A stretch of DNA of 64,000 nucleotides from assembly GCA_030549495.1 (NCBI GenBank), contig JAUIRK010001026.1:310001-374000 (forward strand), given 5' to 3'. The position numbers were made by a program, and so were the translations under genes. Below are positions 1 through 11,705 of the stretch, one piece after another. Origin of the DNA: Nectonema munidae. Lineage: Eukaryota; Nematomorpha; Nectonematoida; Nectonematidae. Numbering within the stretch: the first letter of the stretch is position 1; each line of letters opens with the position of its first letter. The notes under the pieces are model-generated. The model was not told the DNA's origin, did not search any database, and saw only the letters and a program-made list of their open reading frames with translations.

Positions 1-115
1 AGTGGGGAGGAGGAAATAGGGGAAATTTTGGCGCGAGATATATAGTCTTTTAAATGTTTGTGAATAAATTTTTTTTAATATGAAAAATGAACACACTGCT
101 AGAAAATTTTTGAAG

Positions 116-305
116 TTGGGGGGAGGGGAGATTTTTTTATAATTTATTTTAAAAGATTTTGTGTCTGAAACTATACCGTAAAACAAGTCAAGTAATATGT
201 AAAGTCTATACATTAAAGTCTACTCACAAGCCTAACAAGTCTTTCAATGATAAAAAAATTGAAAAAATTCAAAATTATCCCCCCCCCCCTAGATATGCGC
301 CCCTG
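116..305. repeat. Dispersed repeat R1, copy 1
   Basis: This stretch matches 19384-19612 in order: a G-rich start, a T-rich segment, the shared block TGTCTGAAACT, then CCGTAAAACAAGT, a shared AGTCTACTCACAA, and a C-rich end leading into a short terminus of the form TATGCGCCCCTG. A third partial terminus of the same kind (GGATATGCGTCTCTGAT) lies near 11166-11182. The terminus read inverted begins CAGGGGCGCATA, which resembles the ends of hAT-type DNA elements. No coding capacity is seen. Confidence 0.6.
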
Positions 306-2600
306 GTCTCAAGCTTTTGTAAAACAAATTTTAATTTTAAACACTATAATCATTACTAGTAAAAAAATTTATCCCCTCAATATGAATATAACTGAAATAT
401 AATATTTGTAAGATTACTTTTTTTTAATTATGTTGAAATATAATGAAATACTTATTTACCATATATACATATATCATATCATCTGTTTATGGACTTTATA
501 ATTATGAACATACATAAAAATTTATTTTTTTTTCGTTCGAAAAGAAAATTATTAATAATATATGTATGGTGCTAATTTTTGTCCTTTGAAAATCTACTCA
601 GCGACGGGCATAAGTAACCAGATTCGGGATGTTTAGAATTTAGATTCCACATGACAAGAAAAAACAGGATAAAATTCAAAACTTATTACAAAAATACCAT
701 TATTTATGCATTTTTGTCTGCATCTCTAACGACTATCAAGTCAAAAGTTATTTAGGCTGATAGAAAATTATGGCAAGAGAAGCATCTTAATTTATTGTTT
801 GCACAATTTTAACTTTATTATATACCTTTTTTGAGAGTCTAACTAACTTACACTAATTCAAATACACTAAAAAGAATGAAAAAATTCTAATAAAAAGTTT
901 TCTAACTTTAGTTCTGTTTTACATTTTTGATATAAATTACCTCAGAAAAGTTATGTAAGTTGGATGTGTTTTTTTAATATATTTTTCTCAATGAGACATT
1001 TTCAATTTTTAGGAAGAAAAAATGGAGAACCTTATAATAAATGAATATTTATTTTAATTCAATATACTTTTTAATTTTTTGTTTGATATCTTTACCCCTT
1101 TTCTACACATAATTTGAAGATGGTGTGCATCTATTTGAAGGGAGAAAGAAAAAGCTATTTATAAATCCTCATTCATTGTTGACGTTAAGCTTAAGGGGGC
1201 GGGGTTAAAGTAAATTAAGAATAAAATAGAATTTCATACAGACATTGGAAACAAGCAAGAAAGGGATTGAGGCAATAAAAGTGAAAAGAAATAAAAGGGA
1301 AGAGCAAAAGGGACAAAATGAATAAAAGAATGATAGAAAAAAATGACGAAAGATATCGAATATCTGCTACTCAATGTGATTTTTTTACAAGATTTAATGT
1401 CTCTATAATACAACATTTGTAGCATATATATCATGATATGTCAAACGTTGATAGCTTTGCAAAGCTTCAAGCGTTTTCAGTTCTATGAAAAGCATCAGGC
1501 ATCACATATATCTATACATAAATATGTTGTCAAATGAGTGTGAAATATATTTATGAGTTATTCAGTCTCTGTGATGTAACATCTTTGAAATCATAATTAC
1601 AAAATGTAAATTATATAATAAATATATGTTAAAAATATATCAGGTACGAAATGGACCTGAAAAGGAGGAGTGCTAGATTTTTTATATTAGAAAACTTTGA
1701 AAATGGTAAAATCAACAAAATTATTAGTTTAAGTAGGAACTGTTTTATTATAATTTTTAAAACTTAGAGAGCCAAAATGGACACAAAATGTTAATAAGGG
1801 TTAGATTAATCTAAGTTTATGAGAATACTAAATGATTATATTCTACAATCTGCCCCCTGTCACGACTGGCTGATCCCTGCTTGAAACCAAAAAAAGACTA
1901 CTGTCAGATTTACAAGACTATTGCAAAAACAGGACGATTTGATTAAATTATAATTTGATAGCACAATATTAATATAAGATATTTTGATCCATATTTAAAT
2001 TTAAATGTAAAAAAAATATCAGAATTGAAAAATAAATAAATAAAAAATAATAAATATATTTCTAAAATAACAAACAATAAATTAGCAAAAAGCCTATTGG
2101 TTGAATTTCGGTTCCAATCGCGATATCCCTATTATCTGTCGGAATGAGAATATTGTCCCGTCAAATGCAAACTCAACAACTGAAGAAATCAAAAGAGTAT
2201 ACAGATTTTATAAGTACAAAAATCAGTAGTATATTTCCAATCAAAAGATCTATATCTATCATTAAATTGAAAATTATTTTTTCGGATGCAATAACAACAG
2301 CTAAAAATGGCACATTAAACAACTTACAAACTAAGTCACAGTAATGGCAAATGTATCCTATTATGTAAACCAAAATGATGGGAAGACACGCTGGCGGAAG
2401 AACCCTAAGGAAGTCAACAGTGTAGTCTTTTATGTACGGGTCTGAGAGTTCCTCAACAAGATCAAAGGTTAGGATCAATCTCTTCAGTTAGAGAACTAAT
2501 GAGATCCTTTGAGAACGGGGCTCATTCAAATGAAATTTAAACTACGTAAGAGAAAATCGTAACTCGTAAATTTAACTCAAATAAATATCTAATCGCTGAT
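306..2600. other. Gene-free AT-rich stretch
   Basis: I see no supportable gene, RNA or bounded mobile element here. Short open frames on both strands have no recognisable motif and no coding-like composition. One frame on the minus strand (2478-2173) is hydrophobic but looks like chance in AT-rich DNA. Confidence 0.5.
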
Positions 2601-2608
2601 AGTGTGGG

Positions 2609-5600
2609 TTAACCCTCGCAAGACAGACCATTTTAGACCACCTCGGAAGACGGATCTATGCCGTAAAACTCCCAAAAAAAATTTTAAGTAAAAGCTTCAA
2701 ATTTTGACTTTATTGTCTATAACTTTTTTTGATATTTTCAAAGATATAATTTTTACCGTTTCATTTATTTTATTATGTTTGTTATAGAAATTTTCACCAA
2801 AATACTTAAAGCCATCTATATTTTTTTTCTGAAAAATGACACTAGACTTTTTTAATCTGTTTTTCATTATGTTCAATTAATTATTGGCAAAAAATTAATT
2901 TTTTTGTGCATATTTTTCTCCACTTAGTTCATGTATTTTTTGTAAAAAAATTTAACGCTATCTATTCAAAAAGAAGAAGAGTATTCCTTAATTTTTAAGT
3001 ATCATTTGAACGTCTGGAATTTACTGGAAGTTTAACACTTTTCATAAGTAAAATCCAATAATTCACATAAATCTTTTAGTGAAATCTATTTGTAAACACA
3101 TTTTTTGTTGATGAGAAAACGCATGAAGCTAACTAGCAGAGAAAAGGTTCATAATAAAACATACAAGCTGTTGATTTATATAACAACATTACATGCGATA
3201 AATTGCATACATTAGGAATCATATAAAATTGAAGTTTGGTTATGTATGTGCAATATTTATATCGATACTTTACCATATCGAATATGTTGAAATGTAAACA
3301 TTTTATCAATAAAGCCACATGTTTTTATATGCGCCGCAGTTTCATGCTGACTGTTTTATATGTGATGGCACATGTGCTAACTAAAGAATTTGTATTGATG
3401 CTAGCAGAATATCATCGTTGCGTTGAAGTGAGTGAAATTTTTATCTGTATAATGTTGAAAATCCTTGATTGAAAATTGGTTTCTAATACGTTATTTTGCT
3501 ATTGAATAAATTTCATTGCGTTTTTGCTAATCTCGAGACGTATTTTCCACTCATATGTCTTCAAATAGCTCCTCTTTGAACACGGTATCCAGTAGTGATT
3601 TTCTGATTACTGTAACACGGAAGACTACTCAAATAGCAGTTCAAGTTCTTTCGAAGACATTGATCTTCCGTCTTATGATGGTCTTTCTACTCCAGATGGT
3701 ACTATTTACCGATGGAATCCTTTTTCTAGCGTTGGAAGACCTATTTCGCAAAATATAAGAAATGTATATTCTGCAAAATATTTAATCTATTTTTCACTCA
3801 AGAGTTATTACTGCATATTTTTTCCTGCACAAAACTAAAAATGGATCACTTTTATCGGTAAGTTTTTTATTATTTTCAACAGATTTATACTTATTTGACA
3901 AACATTATAGTTTAGTAGTTTTTGTATTTTATATAAAAGTCAAAAAAATTGAATGTCTAATTGCAAATTTTTTACTACATTTTGTCCTTTATAGTAGTAA
4001 AAATTCCCCTTAAAAATTTGTATTATTTTGAACAAATACTCTCAAATTAAAAAATAACTATTTTTTAATTTTGGTTTCCTTCAATATCCGCAAACATAAG
4101 TTCGAAATAAGTATAAATTTGTTGAAGTTTTTGATCAAATATTTTTAGAAATAAAAGTAGTTCGTCAGAAACCTACTACTGCTATCAAAAATTATCAATG
4201 AGTGACTTTCTCGCATACATCACATGTTTGTTTCATATTGGTCAGGCTAGAAATCAACATTTAGATATAAAATACCTATTCTCCCATAAGAATGGAGAGC
4301 CTTTTCTCAAAGCAGCTTTGAATAGAGATAAGTTTTTATTAATTCATAAATTCATTTGCTTTGACGACAAAACCCAAAGAAATTCATCAGATAAACTTTC
4401 TGCAATTCGATGTTTACATGATCACTTTTCTCACATTTTTAGTAAGTATTATACTCCTCAAGATTACGTAACCATTGACGAGCAACTTGTAAAGTTCAGA
4501 GGAAGAACTTCTTTGAAAATATATGATCAATCTAAGCCTGGCCGCTATGGTATAAAATGTTACAACTGTAACGATGCTCGAAGCTATTATGTTTTTAAAC
4601 CTGAAATCTATATACCTGGTTTACCTGACAAAAACTACTTTTCTTCCGAAGAAATAGTTAAACGACTAGTTTTGGGATCTAATATACCAAAAGGATGTGT
4701 TATTTACATGGATCGTTTTTTTACATCCCATAATTTATGTAAATGGCCAAATAATAATGGTTATACTCTTTGTGGAACTGTCAGAGCTACACGAAGATTT
4801 ATGCCCCACATAAGCAGACCTAGTTATTTGAAAGACTTGAAACTTGATGAGTATGAAAGTAAATTTTTATACAGCGAACATGCATCGCTTACTGCATATA
4901 TACCTCACAAACCCGCAAAAAAAAACTTCCAAGTAGTGTATATCCTTTCATCACAGCACCTTGGTAAAATAGAGGTGGTAGGAGAACGAAGTAAGCCAGA
5001 AACTATTTTAGAATACAATAAGTTTAAATCTAGAGTTGACATTGTAAACAAGATGCTTAGAGAGTTTACATGTTACAAGCCTTCAAGAAAATGGCCGTTT
5101 TTACTTTTTTTGCAACTATCTATACATTTTAGCTCACAATAGTTGGATAATTTTACGGCATAATTCTCCTCAACAATTTCCATCAACTCGTAAAAGTGGG
5201 AGAAAGTATTTTTTGCGAGATCTATCTTTGAAGCTTGGCGAACTTTCCATGAAAGTGAGGCAAAACGATTCTTTTACGCATAGTGTGACAAGAGATTTGA
5301 TTAGATTTTTCGGCATTGAAGAAGATTTTGTTGTCCCCACAACATTCACTCGCGGTTATTGTTATGTTTCCTCATGCAAGCCGAAAAAAGAGGAATTAGA
5401 AAATGTTATAGATGTAAAAAGCCCATATGTAAAATTCATACAAATTTTTTCTTTCATAATTGCTCATAGTTTAGAATTTTTGAAATTGTATATGCTTTAA
5501 TTTTTATTCTTACTTTAGAAAGTAAAGTATTGCTTTATATTTTTTTTTTAAATAATCTTTTTTTTCAAGTTTTTTTTTAATTGGGCTTTTTTATTTAGTG

Positions 5601-6076
5601 AAAAAATAACATAAACAAGAATAGATGAAAACTATGAAAAAATCAATCTAAAATAAGGAAAGATAAAATATCATTGTTCAAACAAAATTGTCTTTATCCA
5701 AAAATCGAATATTTGTCATATCTAGATATTTGAAATATTTTTCCCTAAATAAAATCTTTGTTATTCTAAATGTTAACAACCAGATCATAATTTATAATAT
5801 TTTAACTACTTCAAAAAAAATATTTGAAAAAATATGAGAATCATAGTTTTTTCAATTTTTTAAAGATTTTCTGGTGGCGTTAATTTTTTTGTTTTTTTCC
5901 ATGTATGGGCTAATTTGTTTTTTCAGTAAATAAAAAACAGCTAAATTTGTTATTTCACATTATTTTAATAATTTACATGTTAATTTTATATTAGGTTATA
6001 TATTTAATAATCGATGAAATCAAGCTCTGAAAATTTGAGTTGACGTAAAACTCCCCTTACGTCTTGCGAGGGTTAA
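2609..6076 (+). mobile_element. piggyBac-type DNA transposon with intact ends
   Basis: The element is bounded by TTAA at 2609-2612 and 6073-6076, the target duplicated by piggyBac transposases. Immediately inside are perfect 12-bp inverted ends, CCCTCGCAAGAC (2613-2624) and GTCTTGCGAGGG (6061-6072), giving a body of 3460 bp. A direct copy of CGTAAAACTCCC lies near each end (2662-2673 and 6044-6055). The interior carries a degenerate piggyBac transposase on the plus strand. The intact ends and TTAA pair mean it could still be moved by a transposase supplied elsewhere, but its own gene is broken. Confidence 0.93.
3555..5500 (+). pseudogene. piggyBac transposase, frameshifted
   Basis: This is the DDE_Tnp_1_7 (piggyBac) transposase, which cuts and pastes DNA at TTAA. 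The N-terminal part is split between two frames near 3555-3837; one carries the family segment GTIYRWNPFSSVGRPISQN. The main open frame (4198-5142, 314 residues) holds the catalytic core: TIDEQLVKFRGR (first Asp, residue 94 of this frame), VIYMDRFFTS (second Asp, 172) and the segment around SRVDIVNKM (third Asp, 281). The position three residues after the third Asp is Asn where the Trichoplusia enzyme has a second Asp. After a frameshift near 5110-5130 the protein continues to 5500 (LAHNSWIILRHNSPQQ, then RDLSLKLGEL). No C-terminal cysteine-rich domain is seen. The stretch 3838-4140 is not recognisably coding. Inactive as it stands. Confidence 0.9.
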
Positions 6077-6829
6077 TGACTGTCCCGATATGGGGTGTCA
6101 ATTTAAACTACAGCGGTTGAAAACATATTTCTGAAGCAAAATCAAATACTATCTAAAACAAATCTAGAATACAAATATCAACATTTAATGTACACGCCTT
6201 GCTTTCCACTTCTAGAATTTTAGATCTTGTAGCATCAGGAAAAACCCATATAAATTGATAATATATCCATCCTAGAGCATTACCTTTTCTTCAATAATCA
6301 ATATCCAGTCCCCAATTATCTGAAAAAACTTATCACTTACATATATTTTGTCATTCAATAATTCTATAAAGAATTTTGTTTAGAAAAAATATAAGTGAAA
6401 CACTAAGTAAAAAAATAAAAAAGTTTTATTTAATTATAAAATATTTAATTAATAAGGTTTAATACTGAAAATGTGTTTGGTTGTATTTGGGTATATTTAG
6501 GTAAAAAGTCTCACCCTTTAAATATATTCCTAGTTTACAAATAAAAAATCTAGTCATTTTTTTTAATACCAGTATTCTTTCAATTTCTTATAATTTAATT
6601 TGAAATTAACTATTTATTTTGAGAATAATTCTTAACTTATTCTGTGTATATTTAAATATTTTGATTTGTTTGGTTTTATTTGGGTATATTTGGTTGTATT
6701 TGGTTATATTTATGTAAATTTGGGGAAAATGTAACACCCAAATTTTTCAACAGTAACAATTATGCAATTTTTGAACACCATAAAATTCACACATTCCCAT
6801 TCTGTCTTAATGACAAGGCCACTTAATTA

Positions 6830-7200
6830 AAGTGCTGATGAAATATGAAGACAGATTACCATTAAAATTAATTTGTGAAACAAAATTTCCAATCATATAG
6901 AATAGTTAACAGAAATTTCAATCCATATTCTGTAAAAATTCTTGATTTTAATTCTAAATCAAAACTCGGATTTAAAACATTTGACCAAACAGTACCTTTG
7001 ATTTTTCCGAATAGAGAAATCATATCAACCTTTTTTCTAATCACAATGTAATTTTTCATTTTGAAACTGTTTCCCAATAAAAATAAATAGGGGCAAGTGA
7101 TCAGATATTTTATAATTTATTGTTCCAGATAAATGCAATAAATCTTTAGAAACAAATATGTTGTCAATGAGGGTATCCAATGAAAAATGTAAAAAAATCT
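6830..7200 (-). pseudogene. LINE endonuclease fragment, inverted
   Basis: Read on the minus strand, this stretch encodes the end of an APE-type endonuclease from a non-LTR retrotransposon: TLIDNIFVSKDL followed by ISDHLPLF, the same motifs found in the fuller LINE at 12258-16500 (TLIDNFFIN and FFSDHLPIL). Downstream, after a frameshift, a 69-codon frame runs to 6868. It sits head to head with a plus-strand fragment of a LINE C-terminus starting near 7250, the arrangement expected of a 5' inversion formed during insertion. Confidence 0.7.
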
Positions 7201-7249
7201 ACTTGAAATTAATATGGAATATTATAGATGAAGGATTAGGCACAAATTA

Positions 7250-7985
7250 AAAGAGATAAAAAATGTAGGCATTAATACTTTTTTTGTTGGATTATTTTTT
7301 ATAAACTCTATTAGTATAAAGCTAAATAATGTAGCCGGAGTTTTAAAGAGATATAAAAATGAGTTTTCCATAGAAGTGAAGCTTATAATGTATAAAGCAC
7401 TTTTTTTGCCACATTGCTATTATAGCATTGTCAATTGGGGCTGTTCTAACTTGAACAAAATAAAATGCATTCAAAATCGTACTTTGAAAACAATATTAAG
7501 GACGGAACCTGATAGTTTCGATGTCGTGTGTGCAAAAAAGTGTTTATTGAGTGTAAAAGAAATTTATAATCTTCAGATGTCCATATTTGTGTATAAATTT
7601 TAAATCAACTACCTGACGTGTATGATAGCTGGATAGTTCCCAGAAACAGTAGTTTAAACTATAGTCTACGATATCCAAGGAAAGTATCTATTAAATTCGT
7701 CCGTTTGCCAAGTTCTAAAAATACACTCAAGTATAGATCAATTAAACTTTGGAACGATTATGTTTATAATATTGACATCGAGAATCTCTCATTGAATTCT
7801 TTCAAAAACATCATGGAAAAAAATTTAAATTCTCTAGTATGCAATGTCTGTTCGCGAAATTGCTCGATGTGTATAAACTAATTTTTCGCCATATCTTATG
7901 CATTCAAAGTAATTATATGTATATTATATATGTATTCACTTATATATTTTTTCTTGTATTGATTTGTTCACCTTTTTCTGTATAT
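7250..7985 (+). pseudogene. LINE ORF2 C-terminal fragment
   Basis: Two overlapping frames (about 7262-7603 and 7596-7881) make up the region after the reverse-transcriptase core of a CR1/Jockey-like ORF2. Recognisable pieces are LIMYKALFLPHCYYSIVNWG, NRTLKTILR, then after a frameshift near 7600 NQLPDVYD, RYPRKVSIKF, and KYRSIKLWNDYV. The fragment lacks the catalytic RT motifs, so it is 5'-truncated, and it ends near a TA/T tract at 7981-8012 that may be the 3' tail. With the inverted endonuclease piece to its left it forms one rearranged insertion. Confidence 0.75.
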
Positions 7986-8012
7986 ATATATATATATATA
8001 TTTTTTTTTTTC
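7981..8012. repeat. (TA)10 microsatellite plus T tract
   Basis: Ten TA units followed directly by a run of T. It lies just past the LINE C-terminal fragment and may have grown from its 3' tail. Confidence 0.85.
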
Positions 8013-8149
8013 TCTATGTATATTAACTTAATGTGTTGTTATATTTTCAACTATGTATTTATATATCACATAAGTTGCTTTATCTGTTCTTTAACCTTTT
8101 ATGATGTTGGAGTCTGGATGTTATCACGCGGCTTCTTGGCCTTTTAGCT

Positions 8150-9890
8150 CCAGTCAAGTTTTCTATCCGAAATGAAGTCACTCAAGTCATTCATCATATG
8201 CACAACTTTTCTCTTATTTCCCAGTCACATTACTCTGGTCGACCCTTGTTGAATTGTGAAGTTTTTCTCCCATAAAGTTTATTTCCAAATGTTCGAATGA
8301 GTGCTTAAAAGTTTTTACAAATTGAAATTTCCATTTATTATCAAATAAATTTTATAACATTTTTTAAAGGTAAATTTTTAATGGTACTATTCTGGAATAA
8401 ATGAATATTTGAATTTCATTGATGAGTAGATTTTATTTCGTCCATCTCAAAACATGCACTTGAAAATACGGTTAAATTAAAATAGCATCATACAAATCAG
8501 GCACTTAAACCCTGTTATAATTACATTAAAATTTAATTTTCCTGAATTTAGTTATCAACTTGCCACGCAAAACGTCAAAATGACTACTGTTAAGAGGTGG
8601 TTTTTGACAATAGATTGTGATGTTTTGCGTAGCAGCAATTTTAATCAAATCAAGACTTTGTTTTGCTTTTAAGAGCACACGTATCAACAGCCAACGTGTT
8701 GGTCGATTTTATTTAGACGTATGCACAGCTATATTGCGCCTATAAAGGCGCTGCACAGTTACATAGTCTAGTCTGTATAACCTTAAGGGTCTAGACAAGG
8801 AGTTGCAAACTAGCGATTCTTTTGCTTTATGGTACTGGCTCCATCACATTAAAATGAATAAAACGTTATTTGAAATAATGTATAAAATATAATATAATGA
8901 TATCATATTATATTCTTCATAATTTAAATGATGAAATCTTATTAATTTAATCTTTTGTAAGATTAAAAGGTTCAGATTTAATGAATAAAAACTTATTTGA
9001 AAATATAATTTTCATTTCACCTCTTTTTATTAATTATTATTATTAAAAAATAATATGCAATGAGATTTATTTCATTATTTATTATGTCATATAAAGTATA
9101 ATCGTCAAATTTTATTTCCAGTGAAATCTGCTTTGCTTCTAAATGAAATAATAATATCTCTTGCCAAAAAATTGTCAAATGAATTTTCTAAACTTGAGTG
9201 TAATAAAAGGAATTATTAACATACTAAAATGAACTTATCATAAACTTTCCAAATTTTAGTTTTCTTTTTTAATCTTTAAACTGCAGCTAAATATTTTATT
9301 TATAAAATGCGCTCATATTTATTTTAATTTAACTAGTATTAAAGTAAAGTTTAGTGACATTGATGATTTAATTTGTTTTGCAGTTCCGAAATAAAAGAGC
9401 AAAAGGAAGGGACCTCTCTCCATGTGATTTTAAGCGGGTGAAAAAGTCTTTCATTCCCTCAATAATTTTGAATTCTCTCAATTTTATATCCTTTTTATAT
9501 TATTTAAAAGACTTGTTTGGCTTATGAGTAGACTTTTCTTGTTTTAAGGTGTCCCTGTATGAAAATTTAAAATCTAAATTTTCTTCATTAATTTTAATTT
9601 CATTGATATATTAATTCGCATTTTAGCCATATTTGATCAGAGGCAGTAATGTAGCGAGTAATTTGAACAAGAGCCCAGACATTTTTCAGCGGGGCAAATA
9701 TTTTTTTTAGCATTAACTATATAAGAAATTATTCTCTATAGCTTAAAGGGTTTATCCTTATTTATTAATTGAAACTGTAATAGTACTTATTATATTTGCT
9801 AAATATAATTTAAATAAGCGCATCTTTTATTCCAGAAATCAAATATGTAGTATGCTTATTCTTAGATATTCGTTCCATTTAATGTTCTAA
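8150..9890. other. Gene-free stretch
   Basis: No gene is supportable. A loose inverted pair built on ACGCAAAAC and GTTTTGCGT surrounds 8563-8633, and a palindrome GCGCCTATAAAGGCGC lies at about 8735-8750; neither is enough to call an element or a promoter. Confidence 0.4.
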
Positions 9891-9891
9891 T

Positions 9892-10664
9892 TTAACCCTT
9901 TCATTACCAGAAAAATCAGACGATAATTATTAAAAAGCAGAAGATTCATATACAAAACTATTTGAAAAAGCAGACGAAGGTAAAATCATCATGAAAGAGT
10001 TAAGATTGCTTTGAAAAGTTGGTAAAGTTTTCACACTTTCTTTAAAATTTTTGTTAATAAAACAGTACAGATAATTTGATATTGGAATGCAAGAATTCAA
10101 ATTCCAAATTAATAAAACTACCTGCACCATTATGTTATCAGAGCTCTCTCTTGTATTGGCCTTCTAACGGTATCGTTTGACAGGAAGATATGCTTTAAAT
10201 CTTCAATTCAGAACTTTTTAGCACATTCAATATGATATTTTTGCAGTAAACTAATATCAACTGTTCTATGTTGTGTGATTTTTTAACAACAGTTATTTTT
10301 TAGAAATTTTATAGAAGACTTTCAAACCACTTTTAATATTTTTGCCAAAACATTCCTATGTTAACCTGGATTTGGGTATTCGTTTAGCTTGATTTTTAAA
10401 ATAGTCACTAGTTATGTTTACCTAACTAGTGCTTCATTTCCAATGCAAGGTTCACTTGACGGGCTTTAGAAATGTGGATGACAACGCTTTGAATACAAAG
10501 AAACTTAGATTCCTCTTCCCTACCAGACTTAACCCATTTACGGCCAATGTTCCTATTTTGGAACATAAGTAATTTCATCTTCGTCTGCTTTTTTCAATGA
10601 CTTTGAATATAAATCGTCTGCGTTTTTTAGATATCGTCTGCTTTGCTTGGCTTAAATGGGTTAA
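9892..10664. mobile_element. TTAA-flanked compound MITE
   Basis: Both ends are TTAA followed by CCC (TTAACCCTTTCATTACC at 9892 and, inverted, TTAACCCATTTAAGCC ending at 10664). Inside each end the same spaced motifs recur in mirror order: CAGACGAT, then GCAGA(A/C)GATT, then AAAAAGCAGACGAAG, covering roughly 9915-9978 and 10579-10645. The ends are thus related over about 85 bp. No transposase frame is present, so it is a non-autonomous element of the piggyBac target type. A second, smaller TTAA element (10529-10664) shares its right end. Confidence 0.7.
10529..10664. mobile_element. Short TTAA MITE nested at the right end
   Basis: TTAACCCATTTACGGCCAA at 10529-10547 faces an inverted TTAACCCATTTAAGCCAA ending at 10664, giving a 128-bp body between two TTAA sites. 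It ends where the larger element ends, so either the larger element captured a second left end or a smaller one arose by use of an internal terminus. Confidence 0.65.
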
Positions 10665-11449
10665 CTAAGAGTAAAAAGAAATTTCAAGTGTGAGTCGTCA
10701 TGTTTTATTTTTTAGCCATTAAGAAAAATGCACAATTACAAATTAGGCCTGAAAAGCAATAAAAGAAAGAAAATAGTACATAATTCCAATACAAAATTAT
10801 TTATTCTTTTAAATATGGCTTATTGGCAAAAATTGCAAATCACCCAATATATGTGCAATATGTTGCCCAAAACGATCCACTCAGTGATCCCTTCTCGGTC
10901 TCCATGGAACTGCTTTTCGATCTTATGGGGTAAGGCGGTCTCCAGTTTGAAAAGAACTGAGCTAGAAGGAGTGATGTAATCACAATTACAAATAAGGTAA
11001 TTTGACTTGATAAAATCCGTATAGTTATCCGCGGTTATGGTGGGATTGCGAGCTTACAGTACAAGTATAATGTATCGTAAAATGGTGAAGTGTTCATTAG
11101 ACAAAAATTCTTTTGTAATAAATTTTGATAATTATAAAAAAAGTTGGCCCCAAAAAATTTTTTTAGGATATGCGTCTCTGATCTAGAGTATATTTTCATG
11201 TTTCCACATAGGTCGTCTATATCAAGTATGTTCTTTTTTTTTGATAAACTCTTTTACTTTAAATTCTCTAACTACTCTAATAAACACGCCTCCCCCTTCT
11301 TTTAAACGCTTGTCATGAGGTGGAAAATGATATAATCGACTCTTTCTTTTTACTTCCTCATCCTCCATTAAACACCTCTTTTTACTCCCAAAAAGTAAAT
11401 TCATACTTTTACGATTGGAAAGTCCAGTTTCTACGAATAAGTGGTCAAG

Positions 11450-11705
11450 AAACCAGGGCTGAGGAGTCGGAGCGAAAATGTCCGACTTCGATTCCGACTC
11501 CTAGTACTTACAAAAATCCTACATCGACTCCGACATCAAATACCTAACAATTTAATAAATTCAATGCCGACTCTTCCCATTCCGACTTTAACTAAAGAAG
11601 GGAAACTGCATATGCTTACAAAAATAAACTTTTTTTTTTAAATTTAAAATACTCAAAAAAACCTACCCCGACTTCCACTCCTAAATTTTTTAGGCTCTTA
11701 AATGT
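11450..11705. repeat. Dispersed repeat R2, copy 1
   Basis: Contains GACTCCTAGTACTTACAAAAA, GACTTTAACTAAAGAAGGG and several GACTCC/GACTTC pentamers. Related copies lie at 44585-44820 and 54257-54460, where the order CTAGTACTTRC, then AATAAATT(C/T)AA, then ACTAAAGAAGGG or its counterpart is kept. No coding potential and no terminal structure recognised. Confidence 0.6.

Noticed and set aside
2173-2478. Hydrophobic 101-codon frame on minus that could be a membrane protein
   Set aside because: AT-rich DNA produces Ile/Leu/Phe-rich frames by chance; no motif, no splice context, no composition shift.
3857-3882. GTAAGT...CAG inside the piggyBac gene as a mini intron
   Set aside because: About 25 bp is too short for a known intron size, and the reading does not resume beyond it.
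8735-8750. GCGCCTATAAAGGCGC palindrome as a TATA promoter
   Set aside because: No gene lies downstream on either strand within several kb.
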